NCBI RefSeq assembly: GCF_016862795.1
Contig: NZ_BONQ01000050.1
Span: 186,001 to 250,000, forward strand
Reading direction: 5' to 3'
Origin: Dactylosporangium siamense
GTDB taxonomy: Bacteria > Actinomycetota > Actinomycetes > Mycobacteriales > Micromonosporaceae
Length of the DNA stretch: 64,000 nt
Shown here: positions 41,284 to 49,038 of the stretch, one piece after another
Layout: each line of letters starts with the position of its first letter
How positions within the stretch are numbered: position 1 is the stretch's first letter
Position numbers and translations under genes: made by a program
The notes under the pieces: generated by a model
Told to the model about the DNA's origin: nothing
The model's input: only the letters and a program-made list of their open reading frames with translations
Databases searched by the model: none

Positions 41284-41710
41284 AGTCGAACACCTTCGCC
41301 GACCAGCCGGTGTCGGGGGTACCGGCGTCCAGCGCCGCGCTGATCGCCCGTTCCTCGTAGGCGAAGTGCGACTCGAGGATGGCCGTGAGCCCGTCGAGCT
41401 CGCCGCTGACGGCGTCGTCGGACGTGGCTGCGGCGATCCGGGACAGGATCCAGGAGATCAGCCCGTGGTCCTCGACGAGCTTGTCGACGGTGCCGGCGAG
41501 GTCGGGGCGGAGCCGTAGCAGTTCGGCGAACATGCCGGCGTCCTCGCCCTCGTGGTGCGCGGTCACGGCGGCGCAGAACGCGACGCAGTGCACGGTGAGG
41601 TCGCGGGACGGGCCCGTCCTGAGGGATGCGAGCTGGGAGCGGAGTTTCTGGTGTGCCTGCGCGAGTTGCAGGCTGAGCGCGACAGCGCGGTCGCGGTCCT
41701 GGGGTGCCAC
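41276..41710 (-). CDS. hemerythrin-like domain protein
   Basis: A 144-aa four-helix bundle with hemerythrin metal ligands: His in AQAHQKLR, HHEGED (His and Glu), EDHGLISW and a HFAYEE motif near the end. Such proteins bind a di-iron centre for oxygen or redox sensing. The GTG at 41710 is preceded by GAAGGG; a longer start at 41782 adds an Arg/Gly-rich tail. It stands alone between a hydrolase and a flavoprotein gene. Confidence 0.8.
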   Translation of the reverse strand: MAPQDRDRAVALSLQLAQAHQKLRSQLASLRTGPSRDLTVHCVAFCAAVTAHHEGEDAGMFAELLRLRPDLAGTVDKLVEDHGLISWILSRIAAATSDDAVSGELDGLTAILESHFAYEERAISAALDAGTPDTGWSAKVFDFN

Positions 41711-41813
41711 AGTCGGCGGCCCTTCGGTCCCACACCTCCATGCCTGGCGCAGACCGCCACCGGCACGCGATGCTGTGATCATCCGATCACGGGCGGACCG
41801 GGTCGCGCAAGCG

Positions 41814-43034
41814 TCAGGGGCGGTGCGCGAGGTGCGCGGCCAGGTGGTCGACCACGTCGCGGGCGTCGTCCTCGATGCCGTGGATGAAGGTGGACTTGCG
41901 GCGGCGCAGGACGGGCAGGCCCAGCGCGTACAGGCCGGGGCTGGCGAGCACGCCGCCGTCGTGGTCGAGCCGGCCCTTGGCGTCCAGGACGGGGACGTCG
42001 AGCCAGTCGTACTCCGGCCGGTACCCGGTCGCCCACACGATGCTGCGGATCTCGCCGGAGCGCAGGTCGAGCTGCAACCGGCTCGCGGTGGGCACGGTAG
42101 TGGGCGCGAACCGCTCCGGAGGAGGGAGGTCCGAAACGCCCAGCGCGTCGAACGTGTCGAGCAGTCGCTGCTGCTTGAGGTCGGCGAGGGCGAACACGTT
42201 GCGCAGGCCGCCGGAGAACAGGGCCTTGCCGTCGCGGATCGCGGCCCAGCGGCCGACCAGCTGCACGCCGAGCGCGGTCAGCGTGTTGAGGTCGAGGGTG
42301 CTGCGGTCCGCGGTGCCGGCGAGCTGCGGCGACGGCAGCCGGCGGGCGCGGGTGAGATCGTCGATCTCGTCGTAGCGCTGGTCCCACACGCCCGACGTGG
42401 ACATCCACCACAGGATGTCGCGGCCGCGGTACGTGCGGGGCAGCCGGGTGTGCTCACCGACCGAGAGGGTCACCGGCCGGCCGGATCGCTGCAGCTCGGC
42501 GGCCAGCTGCACGCCCGTCGCCGAGGCCCCGACGACGAGCACGCCGCCGTCGGGGAGCTTCTCCGGGCCGCGGTAGTCGAACGGCGTGAACTGCTCGATG
42601 GCGGCGGGCACCGCGTCGCTGAAGGCCGGGACCACCGGCCGGTTGCAGGCACCGCTGGCGATGACCACGGTCCGGGCCCGGAACGCGCCGGTGGAGGTCA
42701 GCACGTCGTACCGGTCGCCGGAGTACGAGACCGACGTGACGGTCGTCGAGGTCCGCACGGGCGCGGCGGTGACGGTGGCGAAGCGCTCGACGAAGTCGAC
42801 CACCTCGCCCATCGTCATGTACCCGTCGGGATCGGCCCCCTCATAGCGGTGCCCGGGCAGGCGGGACTGCCAGTTGGGGGTCAGCAGGCGCAGGGAGTCC
42901 CACCGCTCACGGCGCCACGAGTTCGCGACCTCGCCGCGCTCCAGCACGACGTGGTCGATCGACCGTTCGCGCAGGAAGTGGCTGGCGGCGAGCCCGGCGT
43001 GGCCGGCGCCGATGACGACGGTGGTGACGTCCAC
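41814..43034 (-). CDS. flavin-containing monooxygenase / NAD(P)-binding oxidoreductase
   Basis: A 406-aa two-dinucleotide flavoprotein. GAGHAGLAA near residue 9 binds FAD, and a second GASATGVQLAAEL near residue 170 binds NAD(P). WATGYRPEYDWL near the C-terminus is the usual ATGY motif. Relatives oxidise soft nucleophiles or act as thioredoxin-like reductases. It starts 4 bp after the OsmC stop, so the two are probably co-transcribed. Substrate unknown. Confidence 0.88.
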   Translation of the reverse strand: MDVTTVVIGAGHAGLAASHFLRERSIDHVVLERGEVANSWRRERWDSLRLLTPNWQSRLPGHRYEGADPDGYMTMGEVVDFVERFATVTAAPVRTSTTVTSVSYSGDRYDVLTSTGAFRARTVVIASGACNRPVVPAFSDAVPAAIEQFTPFDYRGPEKLPDGGVLVVGASATGVQLAAELQRSGRPVTLSVGEHTRLPRTYRGRDILWWMSTSGVWDQRYDEIDDLTRARRLPSPQLAGTADRSTLDLNTLTALGVQLVGRWAAIRDGKALFSGGLRNVFALADLKQQRLLDTFDALGVSDLPPPERFAPTTVPTASRLQLDLRSGEIRSIVWATGYRPEYDWLDVPVLDAKGRLDHDGGVLASPGLYALGLPVLRRRKSTFIHGIEDDARDVVDHLAAHLAHRP

Positions 43035-43038
43035 GTTG

Positions 43039-43587
43039 TCAGGCGACTTCGACGGTGACGTCGGTCGGGTTGGTGAGCGCGTCGAAGACGGCGGAGCGCT
43101 TCTGGGACTGGGCGACGAGGGCCTCGATCTCCTCCTTGGAGGCGTCGGCGTCGATGCTGAACGTCACCTTGATGTCGTTGAAGCCGTTGCGGACGTCGGG
43201 GTCGGCGCCGAGGATGCCGCGGATGTCGTGCTTGCCCTCCACGACCGCGTCGACGGAGCGCAGCTGGATGCCGCGGTTCTGGGCGACGGACGCGACACCG
43301 GCGGTGAGGCAGCCGGCGAGGCCGACGAGCAGGTATTCGATCGGGGTGATGCCGTTGTCCTCGGCGGCGAAGACCGCGGGGTGGTCGGCGTCGAACACCG
43401 ACTCGGCCTTGTGGCTCTGCTCGGCGCCGAGGCCGAAGAACTGCTGGACGCGGGTGGTGCTGTGCACGCCGTGGTCCCACTTGGACGTGGCCCGCCAGGT
43501 GAACTGCGCGGCCTCGGGCGCACCCTGCAGCGCGGTGCGCGCCTCGAGCAGTGCCTGCACATTGACGCCGTTCTCAACCGTTGTCAT
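43039..43587 (-). CDS. OsmC-family protein
   Basis: A 182-aa OsmC-like protein. TWRATSKWDHGVHST, the GITPIEYLLVGLAGC segment with its conserved Cys, and VFDALTNPTDVTVEV are family features. Only one Cys is visible, so the two-Cys hydroperoxidase mechanism of classical OsmC/Ohr may not apply. ATG 43587 has GGGAG 9 bases upstream. It is followed by the flavoprotein gene, and a TCCCGATCGGGA palindrome lies 30 bp upstream. Confidence 0.85.
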   Translation of the reverse strand: MTTVENGVNVQALLEARTALQGAPEAAQFTWRATSKWDHGVHSTTRVQQFFGLGAEQSHKAESVFDADHPAVFAAEDNGITPIEYLLVGLAGCLTAGVASVAQNRGIQLRSVDAVVEGKHDIRGILGADPDVRNGFNDIKVTFSIDADASKEEIEALVAQSQKRSAVFDALTNPTDVTVEVA

Positions 43588-43616
43588 CAGGTGAAGCTCC
43601 CTTCGATCCACTACAT

Positions 43617-43628
43617 TCCCGATCGGGA
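43617..43628. promoter_or_regulatory. candidate redox-regulator operator TCCCGATCGGGA
   Basis: A perfect 12-bp palindrome 30 bp upstream of the OsmC start and 47 bp from the metX start. Sites of this shape are reported for Rrf2-type regulators, but no such gene is in the window; inference only. Confidence 0.45.
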
Positions 43629-43661
43629 TGGTTGACAGTACATCGGCTGCGGGCTTCCGGC

Positions 43662-43667
43662 TATCAT
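43662..43667 (+). promoter_or_regulatory. -10 box for the leaderless metX gene
   Basis: TATCAT precedes ATG 43675 by 7 nt with no ribosome-binding site. TTGACA at 43633-43638 lies 23 bp upstream of it, too far for a normal -35. Confidence 0.5.
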
Positions 43668-43674
43668 CGCGCTC

Positions 43675-44892
43675 ATGACTTCAGCCTCGACCCGTGCGGC
43701 CGGCTCGGTCGGTGTGGTCGAGACCAAGTATGCCGACCTGCCCGGGCCGGTCCGGCTCGACTCGGGTCGGGAACTGGCCACCATTCGTGTCGCATACGAG
43801 ACGTATGGCGCGTTATCCCCCGAACGGGACAACGTCATCCTGGTCTGTCACGCGCTCAGCGGTGACGCGCACGCCGCGGGCCGGTCCGCGAAGCCGGGGG
43901 AGAGCACCCGCGACGGGTTCGGGGCCGAGGACCGCGACGGCACCGCCGCCAAGGGCCTCGGCTGGTGGGACGGGATGATCGGGCCCGGCAAGGCGTTCGA
44001 CACCGACCGCTTCTTCGTGGTGTCGACGAACCTGCTCGGCGGTTGCGCCGGCACGACCGGCCCGTCCTCGATCGACCCCGGGACCGGAAAGCCGTACGGG
44101 TCGGACTTCCCGGTCGTCACGGTCGCCGACATGGTGCGCGTCGAGCGGGCGCTGCTGGAGCTGCTGGGCATCGAGCGGCTGGCCGCGGTCGCCGGTGGGT
44201 CGCTCGGCGGGATGCAGGCGCTGCAGTGGGCGGTGCTGTTCCCCGACCTGGTCGACGCGATCGTGGTGATCGCCAGCACGCACGCGCTGCACCCGCAGGG
44301 CCTGTCGTGGAACGCGATCGCCCGCGACGCCATCATGCGCGACCCGGACTGGCAGGGCGGCCACTATTACGGCACCGGCCGCAGGCCCGACGCGGGCATG
44401 GGCCTGGCGCGGATGGTGGGGCACGTGACGTATCTGTCCGCGGCGTCGATGGGCGACAAGTTCGCCCGGCGGCTGCAGGACGGCGACGACATCCGCTACA
44501 CGATCACCGACGCCGAGTTCCAGGTGGAGAGCTACCTGCGGCATCAGGCCTCGACGTTCGTGCGGCGCTTCGACGCCAACACCTACCTGTACATCTCCCG
44601 GGCGCTGACCTACTTCGACCTGGCCCGCGAACACGGCGGCGGGTCGCTGACCGAGGCCCTGCAAGGAATCAAGGCCCGGACGCTGCTGATCGCGTTCAGC
44701 TCGGACTGGCTGTATCCGCCGGCCGCGTCACAAGAGATCCACGACGCGCTGCGGGAGCACGGCAAGCCCGCCGAGCTGCACGTCTTCGACGCGCCGTACG
44801 GGCACGACTGCTTCCTGCTGGAGGAAGCCCGGCAAACGCCGGTGATCCGGGCGTTCCTGCAAATGACCGACACAGAGGACAAGGCACCGTGA
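43675..44892 (+). CDS. metX: homoserine O-acetyltransferase
   Basis: A 405-aa alpha/beta-fold acyltransferase that makes O-acetylhomoserine for methionine synthesis. Features: CHALSGDAHAAG oxyanion region, nucleophile GGSLGG (Ser near residue 175), late Asp in SSDWLYPP (near 343) and His in GHDCFLLE (near 377). Length is normal. The GTGA overlap with metY couples the two steps of direct sulfhydrylation. Leaderless start at ATG 43675. Confidence 0.95.
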   Translation: MTSASTRAAGSVGVVETKYADLPGPVRLDSGRELATIRVAYETYGALSPERDNVILVCHALSGDAHAAGRSAKPGESTRDGFGAEDRDGTAAKGLGWWDGMIGPGKAFDTDRFFVVSTNLLGGCAGTTGPSSIDPGTGKPYGSDFPVVTVADMVRVERALLELLGIERLAAVAGGSLGGMQALQWAVLFPDLVDAIVVIASTHALHPQGLSWNAIARDAIMRDPDWQGGHYYGTGRRPDAGMGLARMVGHVTYLSAASMGDKFARRLQDGDDIRYTITDAEFQVESYLRHQASTFVRRFDANTYLYISRALTYFDLAREHGGGSLTEALQGIKARTLLIAFSSDWLYPPAASQEIHDALREHGKPAELHVFDAPYGHDCFLLEEARQTPVIRAFLQMTDTEDKAP

Positions 44893-46205
44893 CCGACAGA
44901 CCACTGCGGGCCGAAGAGGCGCGCGACTTCGGGTTCGAGACGCGGCAGTTGCACGCCGGGCAGCGACCCGACCCCAACACCGGCGCACGGGCCGTGCCGA
45001 TCTTCCAGACGACCAGCTACGTCTTCGAGGACCCCGAGTCGGCGGCGGCCTACTTCAACCTGCAGGAGTACGGCAACACGTACTCGCGCATCATGAACCC
45101 GACCACCGCGGTGTTCGAGGAGCGGGTGGCGAACCTCGAGGGCGGCAGCGGCGCGGTGGCGTTCGCCAGCGGGATCGCCGCCCAGGCGGCCGCGCTGTTC
45201 ACGCTGCTGCAGCCCGGCGACCACGTGGTGTCGTCCTCGGCGCTGTACGGCGGCACCGTCAACCAGTTCAAGCACCTGCTGCGCAAGATGAGCGTCGAGG
45301 TGACCTGGGTCGACCCCGACGACCCGGAGGCGTGGCGGCAGGCGGTGCGCGACACCACGAAGGCGTTCTTCGGCGAGACGATCGGCAACCCGTCCGGCAA
45401 CGTCCTGGACATCGAGACCCTCGCCACGATCGCGCACGAGCACGACCTGCCGCTGATCGTCGACAACACGTTCGCCACGCCGTACCTGTGCCGCCCGATC
45501 GAGTGGGGCGCCGACATCGTCATCCACTCGGCGACGAAGTTCATCGGCGGCCACGGCACCAGCATCGGCGGTGTCGTGGTGGAGGCCGGCACGTTCAACT
45601 GGTCCAACGGCCGGTTCCCGGTGGTGGCCGACCCGTCGCCGGCGTATCACGGCCTGCAGTTCCACGAGACGTTCGGCACGTACGGCTACCTGATGAAGCT
45701 GCGCGCGGAGACGCTGCGCGATCTGGGTGCCGCGCTGTCGCCGTTCAACGCGTTCCTGTTCCTGCAGGGTCTGGAGACGCTGTCGCTGCGGATGGACCGG
45801 CACGTCGCCAACGCGCGGAAGGTCGCGGAGTTCCTCGAGGGGCACGAGCTGGCCTCGAACGTCACCTACCCCGGACTGTCCGGCAGCCGGTACCGGCCGC
45901 TGGTGGACAAGTACCTGCCGCTCGGCGCGGGAGCGGTGTTCTCCTTCGAGTGCGCCGGGGGCCGCGACGGCGGGCAGGACCTGATCCGTGGCGTGTCGCT
46001 CTGGTCGCACCTGGCCAACGTCGGCGACGCGAAGAGCCTCATCATCCACCCGGCCAGCACGACCCACCGGCAGCTCAGCGACGACGAGCTGACCGCCGCC
46101 GGGGTCGCGCCCGGCACGGTCCGGCTGTCCGTCGGCACGGAGTCCGTGGACGACCTGATCTGGGATCTCGAGCAGGGTTTCGCCAACGTCAAGGCAGGTG
46201 CCTGA
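44889..46205 (+). CDS. metY: O-acetylhomoserine sulfhydrylase (aminocarboxypropyltransferase)
   Basis: A 438-aa PLP enzyme of the Cys/Met metabolism family. The PLP lysine is in HSATKFIGGHG (Lys near residue 217), with the FQTTSYVFED and YSRIMNPTTAVFEERV segments and GETIGNPSGNVLD typical of MetY. It converts O-acetylhomoserine and sulfide to homocysteine using the MetX product. GTG 44889 overlaps the metX stop; a CoA-binding gene follows with a 1-bp overlap. Confidence 0.95.
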   Translation: MTDRPLRAEEARDFGFETRQLHAGQRPDPNTGARAVPIFQTTSYVFEDPESAAAYFNLQEYGNTYSRIMNPTTAVFEERVANLEGGSGAVAFASGIAAQAAALFTLLQPGDHVVSSSALYGGTVNQFKHLLRKMSVEVTWVDPDDPEAWRQAVRDTTKAFFGETIGNPSGNVLDIETLATIAHEHDLPLIVDNTFATPYLCRPIEWGADIVIHSATKFIGGHGTSIGGVVVEAGTFNWSNGRFPVVADPSPAYHGLQFHETFGTYGYLMKLRAETLRDLGAALSPFNAFLFLQGLETLSLRMDRHVANARKVAEFLEGHELASNVTYPGLSGSRYRPLVDKYLPLGAGAVFSFECAGGRDGGQDLIRGVSLWSHLANVGDAKSLIIHPASTTHRQLSDDELTAAGVAPGTVRLSVGTESVDDLIWDLEQGFANVKAGA

Positions 46206-46678
46206 TGACCGACCACCAGGACCCCCTCACCATCCAGCGGGTGTTGCACGGCGCGAAGACGATCGCGGTCGTCGGGCTGTCCGGCAACGAGCTGCGGGCC
46301 AGCCACTTCGTCGGCTACTACCTCAAGCGGCACGGGTACCAGGTGATCCCGGTGAACCCACGCGAGCCGCGGATTCTCGGCGAGACCAGCTACCCGAGCC
46401 TGCGCGACGTGCCGGTGCCGGTCGACATCGTCAACGTGTTCCGCGCCCCGGACGCCCTGCCGGGCATCGCCCGGGACGCGGTCGCGATCGGGGCGGGGAC
46501 CCTGTGGACCCAGTTCGGTGTGATCAACGCGGAGGGCGCGCGGATCGCCGAGGACGGCGGGCTCACCGTGATCGTGGACCGTTGCCTGAAGGTCGAGCAC
46601 GCCCGGTACGTCGGACGGATGCACTGGCTGGGTTTCAATACTGCTCGCATCACGTCCGTCCGGGGTGGCCTGCAGTAG
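46205..46678 (+). CDS. CoA-binding domain protein (YccU-like)
   Basis: A 157-aa Rossmann-fold protein: TIAVVGLSGNELRASHFVGY is the nucleotide-binding start, then VIPVNPREPRILGETSYPSL and VDIVNVFRAPD of the CoA-binding family. It is the third gene of the metX-metY unit (TGATG overlap), a common association in actinobacteria and in other bacteria. Function unknown; a role in methionine or sulfur metabolism is inferred from context. Confidence 0.88.
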   Translation: MTDHQDPLTIQRVLHGAKTIAVVGLSGNELRASHFVGYYLKRHGYQVIPVNPREPRILGETSYPSLRDVPVPVDIVNVFRAPDALPGIARDAVAIGAGTLWTQFGVINAEGARIAEDGGLTVIVDRCLKVEHARYVGRMHWLGFNTARITSVRGGLQ

Positions 46679-46689
46679 CCGCTACCCGC

Positions 46690-47523
46690 TCAGGTGGCGG
46701 GGCAGGTGGCGTGGGCGGCGGCGAGGATCTGGTCGGTGACGGCCTCCGGGTGGGAGATCAGGGTCAGGTGCGACCCGCCGGGGACCCGTAGGATCTTGGC
46801 GTTCGCGCGCTCCGCCATGGCCTGCTGCGACTCCGGCGTGATGATCTTGTCGGCGGTGCCGATGACGTACCACGACGGGATCGTCTTCCACGCGGCCGCC
46901 TTCGACGGGGTGGTGAAGGCGCTCATCGCGGCCGGTCGCTGCCCGGCCCAGAGTGTCGTCGCGGCCGGCTTCGGCAGGTCGGGTCCGAACGACTGCAGGA
47001 ACACCGGCTGCTTCAGGTACAGCAGGACGTCGCCGGAGGCAGCGCCCGGGGATGACACCCGGTCGTAGAGCGTGTCCGGCGGCCCGCCCAGCGCGGAGGT
47101 CTTGCCGCTGAGCTGCCCGGTGCTCTCACCGACCGCGGGTGCGGCCGCGTCGACGTAGACCAGCTGCTCGACGTTCGGGTTGCCCGCGGCGGCGTTGGTG
47201 ATGACGGATCCGCCGTAGGAGTGCCCGACGAGCACGATCGGCCCGTCGATCGTCTTGAGGAACGCGGCCAGGCCGGCGGCGTCGCTGATGAGTCCGCGCA
47301 GCGGATTGGCGAAGGCGCGCACCTTGTACCCCTCCTGCTGCAGCCGCTCGGTCTCGCCGTTCCAGCTCGAGGTCCCCGCCCAGGCGCCGTGGACGAGCAC
47401 GACGGTCGGTTTCGCGGCACACGCGGCGGCCGTGGGTGCCGGCCGTGCGTTCGGCGGGCCGCTCACGGCGAGGCTCACGACCGCCAGGGCGGTCGCCAGG
47501 ATCTGCTTGCTGCGCGTCTTCAT
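46690..47523 (-). CDS. secreted alpha/beta hydrolase
   Basis: A 277-aa exported hydrolase. Signal peptide: MKTRSKQILATALAVVSLAV, with cleavage likely near residue 28-36. Mature part: TVVLVHGAWAGTSSW, nucleophile GHSYGG (Ser near 101), late Asp in GTADKIITP and His in GGSHLTL. GGGAGGA lies 6 bases before the ATG, which is 2 bp after mdcH, so it is probably the last gene of the mdc transcript although it has no known role there. Confidence 0.88.
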   Translation of the reverse strand: MKTRSKQILATALAVVSLAVSGPPNARPAPTAAACAAKPTVVLVHGAWAGTSSWNGETERLQQEGYKVRAFANPLRGLISDAAGLAAFLKTIDGPIVLVGHSYGGSVITNAAAGNPNVEQLVYVDAAAPAVGESTGQLSGKTSALGGPPDTLYDRVSSPGAASGDVLLYLKQPVFLQSFGPDLPKPAATTLWAGQRPAAMSAFTTPSKAAAWKTIPSWYVIGTADKIITPESQQAMAERANAKILRVPGGSHLTLISHPEAVTDQILAAAHATCPAT

Positions 47524-47524
47524 C

Positions 47525-48349
47525 TCATTCCTCCCGCTTCAGGCGGTGCACGGTGGCGGGGATGCCGAGGTCGTCGACCGCGAGGTCGGTGAGGTGCGGA
47601 TGTGCCCGGGCGGCGAGCGCGGCCAGGGCGTGCCCGGGCGGCACCTGCACGGTCGTCGTGATGCCGAGTTCGGGCATGAGACGCACGATGTCGTGCCAGC
47701 GGACCGGTTGTTGGACGGACAGTGCGACGTCGTCGAGGACCGCGCCGGGGGCGTGGAGGAGGCGCCGGCCGGTGGTGTTGGCGAAGTACGCGCGCCGCTG
47801 CTCGCCGTGTGCCTCGCCGGCCAGGGCCCGGGCGACCTCCCGCGCGGTGCCGGCCTGCAGCGGGCCGTGCGAGGCGACGGCGACGCCGAGGTCGATGACG
47901 TCCCGGGCGCCCGCCGCCGGTGCGCGCCGGCGCAGCGCGTCGAGCGCGGCGCGGGTGCCGGCGACCACGATCTGATCGGCGGCGTTGACGTTGGCGATCC
48001 ACAATGGACCGTACGTGGTGTCGACGAGCCGTTGCACGGCCGCCCGATCGAGTCCCCGGACGGCGGCCATCGCCCAGGAACCGCTGGCGCAGGCGCGTTC
48101 CATGGCGGCGCCGCGGACGCGGACGACCCGCAGCGCGGCGGGGAGGTCGAGGACGCCGGCGACGACCGCGGCGCCGAACACGCCGGCGGAGTGCCCGGCG
48201 ACCGCGTCCACCCGCAGGCCGTGCTCGTCGATGAGGGTCCGCGCGGCCGCGACCCCGGTGGTGAGCAGCGCGACCTGGGTGTCCGTGGTGGACACCGGGG
48301 TGGCGCGGCCGGGTGTGCCCTGGCCGGGGAACAGCAGCGCGGTGCTCAT
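47525..48349 (-). CDS. mdcH: malonate decarboxylase malonyl transferase (epsilon subunit)
   Basis: A 274-aa malonyl-CoA:ACP transacylase-like protein. LLFPGQGTPG at the start, nucleophile GHSAGVFGAAV (Ser near residue 76) and the later VASHGPLQAG His region define the acyltransferase fold. It charges the decarboxylase ACP with malonate from malonyl-CoA. ATGA overlap with mdcG; RBS lies in that gene. Confidence 0.88.
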   Translation of the reverse strand: MSTALLFPGQGTPGRATPVSTTDTQVALLTTGVAAARTLIDEHGLRVDAVAGHSAGVFGAAVVAGVLDLPAALRVVRVRGAAMERACASGSWAMAAVRGLDRAAVQRLVDTTYGPLWIANVNAADQIVVAGTRAALDALRRRAPAAGARDVIDLGVAVASHGPLQAGTAREVARALAGEAHGEQRRAYFANTTGRRLLHAPGAVLDDVALSVQQPVRWHDIVRLMPELGITTTVQVPPGHALAALAARAHPHLTDLAVDDLGIPATVHRLKREE

Positions 48350-49035
48350 GTCCCGCGGATCCGGGCCGGCACGATCAGGCAGGCACCGCGGGCGGTGCGC
48401 AGCACCACCCGGTCGGCGCCGGAGGCCAGCTCCGCGGCGGCGACCGCCCCGGCCGGCGTCTCGATCAGGCAGTCGACCCGCACCGGCACGCCGCGGAACG
48501 CCTCGAGCAGCGCGGCGGCCCAGTCCGTCCCGGGGAGCGGGTCGCATCGCACGATGACGTCGAGGTCGCTCGCCGCCGTCGTCACGGGCTGCCCGGTGGC
48601 GAGTTCGAACCCGGCGCCGCCCACCGGCCCCCAGCCGGGACCGAGCCCGTCCAGGGCCGGCTGGAGCGCCCGCAACGCCGCGAGCGCGGGGGTCCGGTCC
48701 GCCGGGCCGGCACCGCACCGGAGCTCCTCCGGCCCGACGACGTCCAGCACGCTGTGGACCGGGACCTCCGTGGCGTGCCGTTGGTGCCGCTCCGGGCCCC
48801 GCACGCCGACCGGGAGGTGCCCGCGTGCGGCGGTGCCGCGACGCACGACGGCCCACGGCGTCCTGGCCAGGGACTCGGCCACCCATGCGGGTGCGGCGCC
48901 GGTGCAAGCGTCGGTGCCGACGCCGGCGAGGCGGACCAGGTCGTGGGTGCGCAGCCCGGTCACCGCGGGCTCCAAACGCCCGGTCACCGCGGGCTCGAAA
49001 GGCGTGTTCACCGTGTGCTCCGAGGGCGTGTTCAC
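48346..49035 (-). CDS. mdcG: phosphoribosyl-dephospho-CoA transferase (holo-ACP synthase)
   Basis: A 229-aa nucleotidyltransferase-like protein that attaches the prosthetic group to MdcC. LRTHDLVRLAGV, a conserved GVRGPERHQRHA region and the active-site DLDVIVRCD (two Asp residues, near 165) are present. The first ~30 residues are repeats (VNTPSEHTVNTPFEPAVTG) produced by a 24-bp array that also contains the stop of the preceding gene. GTG 49035 overlaps that stop. The repeat tail is unlike other MdcG proteins and probably dispensable. Confidence 0.85.
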   Translation of the reverse strand: MNTPSEHTVNTPFEPAVTGRLEPAVTGLRTHDLVRLAGVGTDACTGAAPAWVAESLARTPWAVVRRGTAARGHLPVGVRGPERHQRHATEVPVHSVLDVVGPEELRCGAGPADRTPALAALRALQPALDGLGPGWGPVGGAGFELATGQPVTTAASDLDVIVRCDPLPGTDWAAALLEAFRGVPVRVDCLIETPAGAVAAAELASGADRVVLRTARGACLIVPARIRGT

Positions 49036-49038
49036 CGT
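48967..49038 (-). repeat. 24-bp tandem repeats across the mdcDE stop and mdcG start
   Basis: Three 24-bp units (48967, 48991, 49015) of the form GGGCTCxAAxGCxxGTTCACCG with partial copies on both sides. The mdcDE TGA and the overlapping mdcG GTG lie in the last unit. The other units encode the repeated MdcG N-terminus. Confidence 0.8.
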
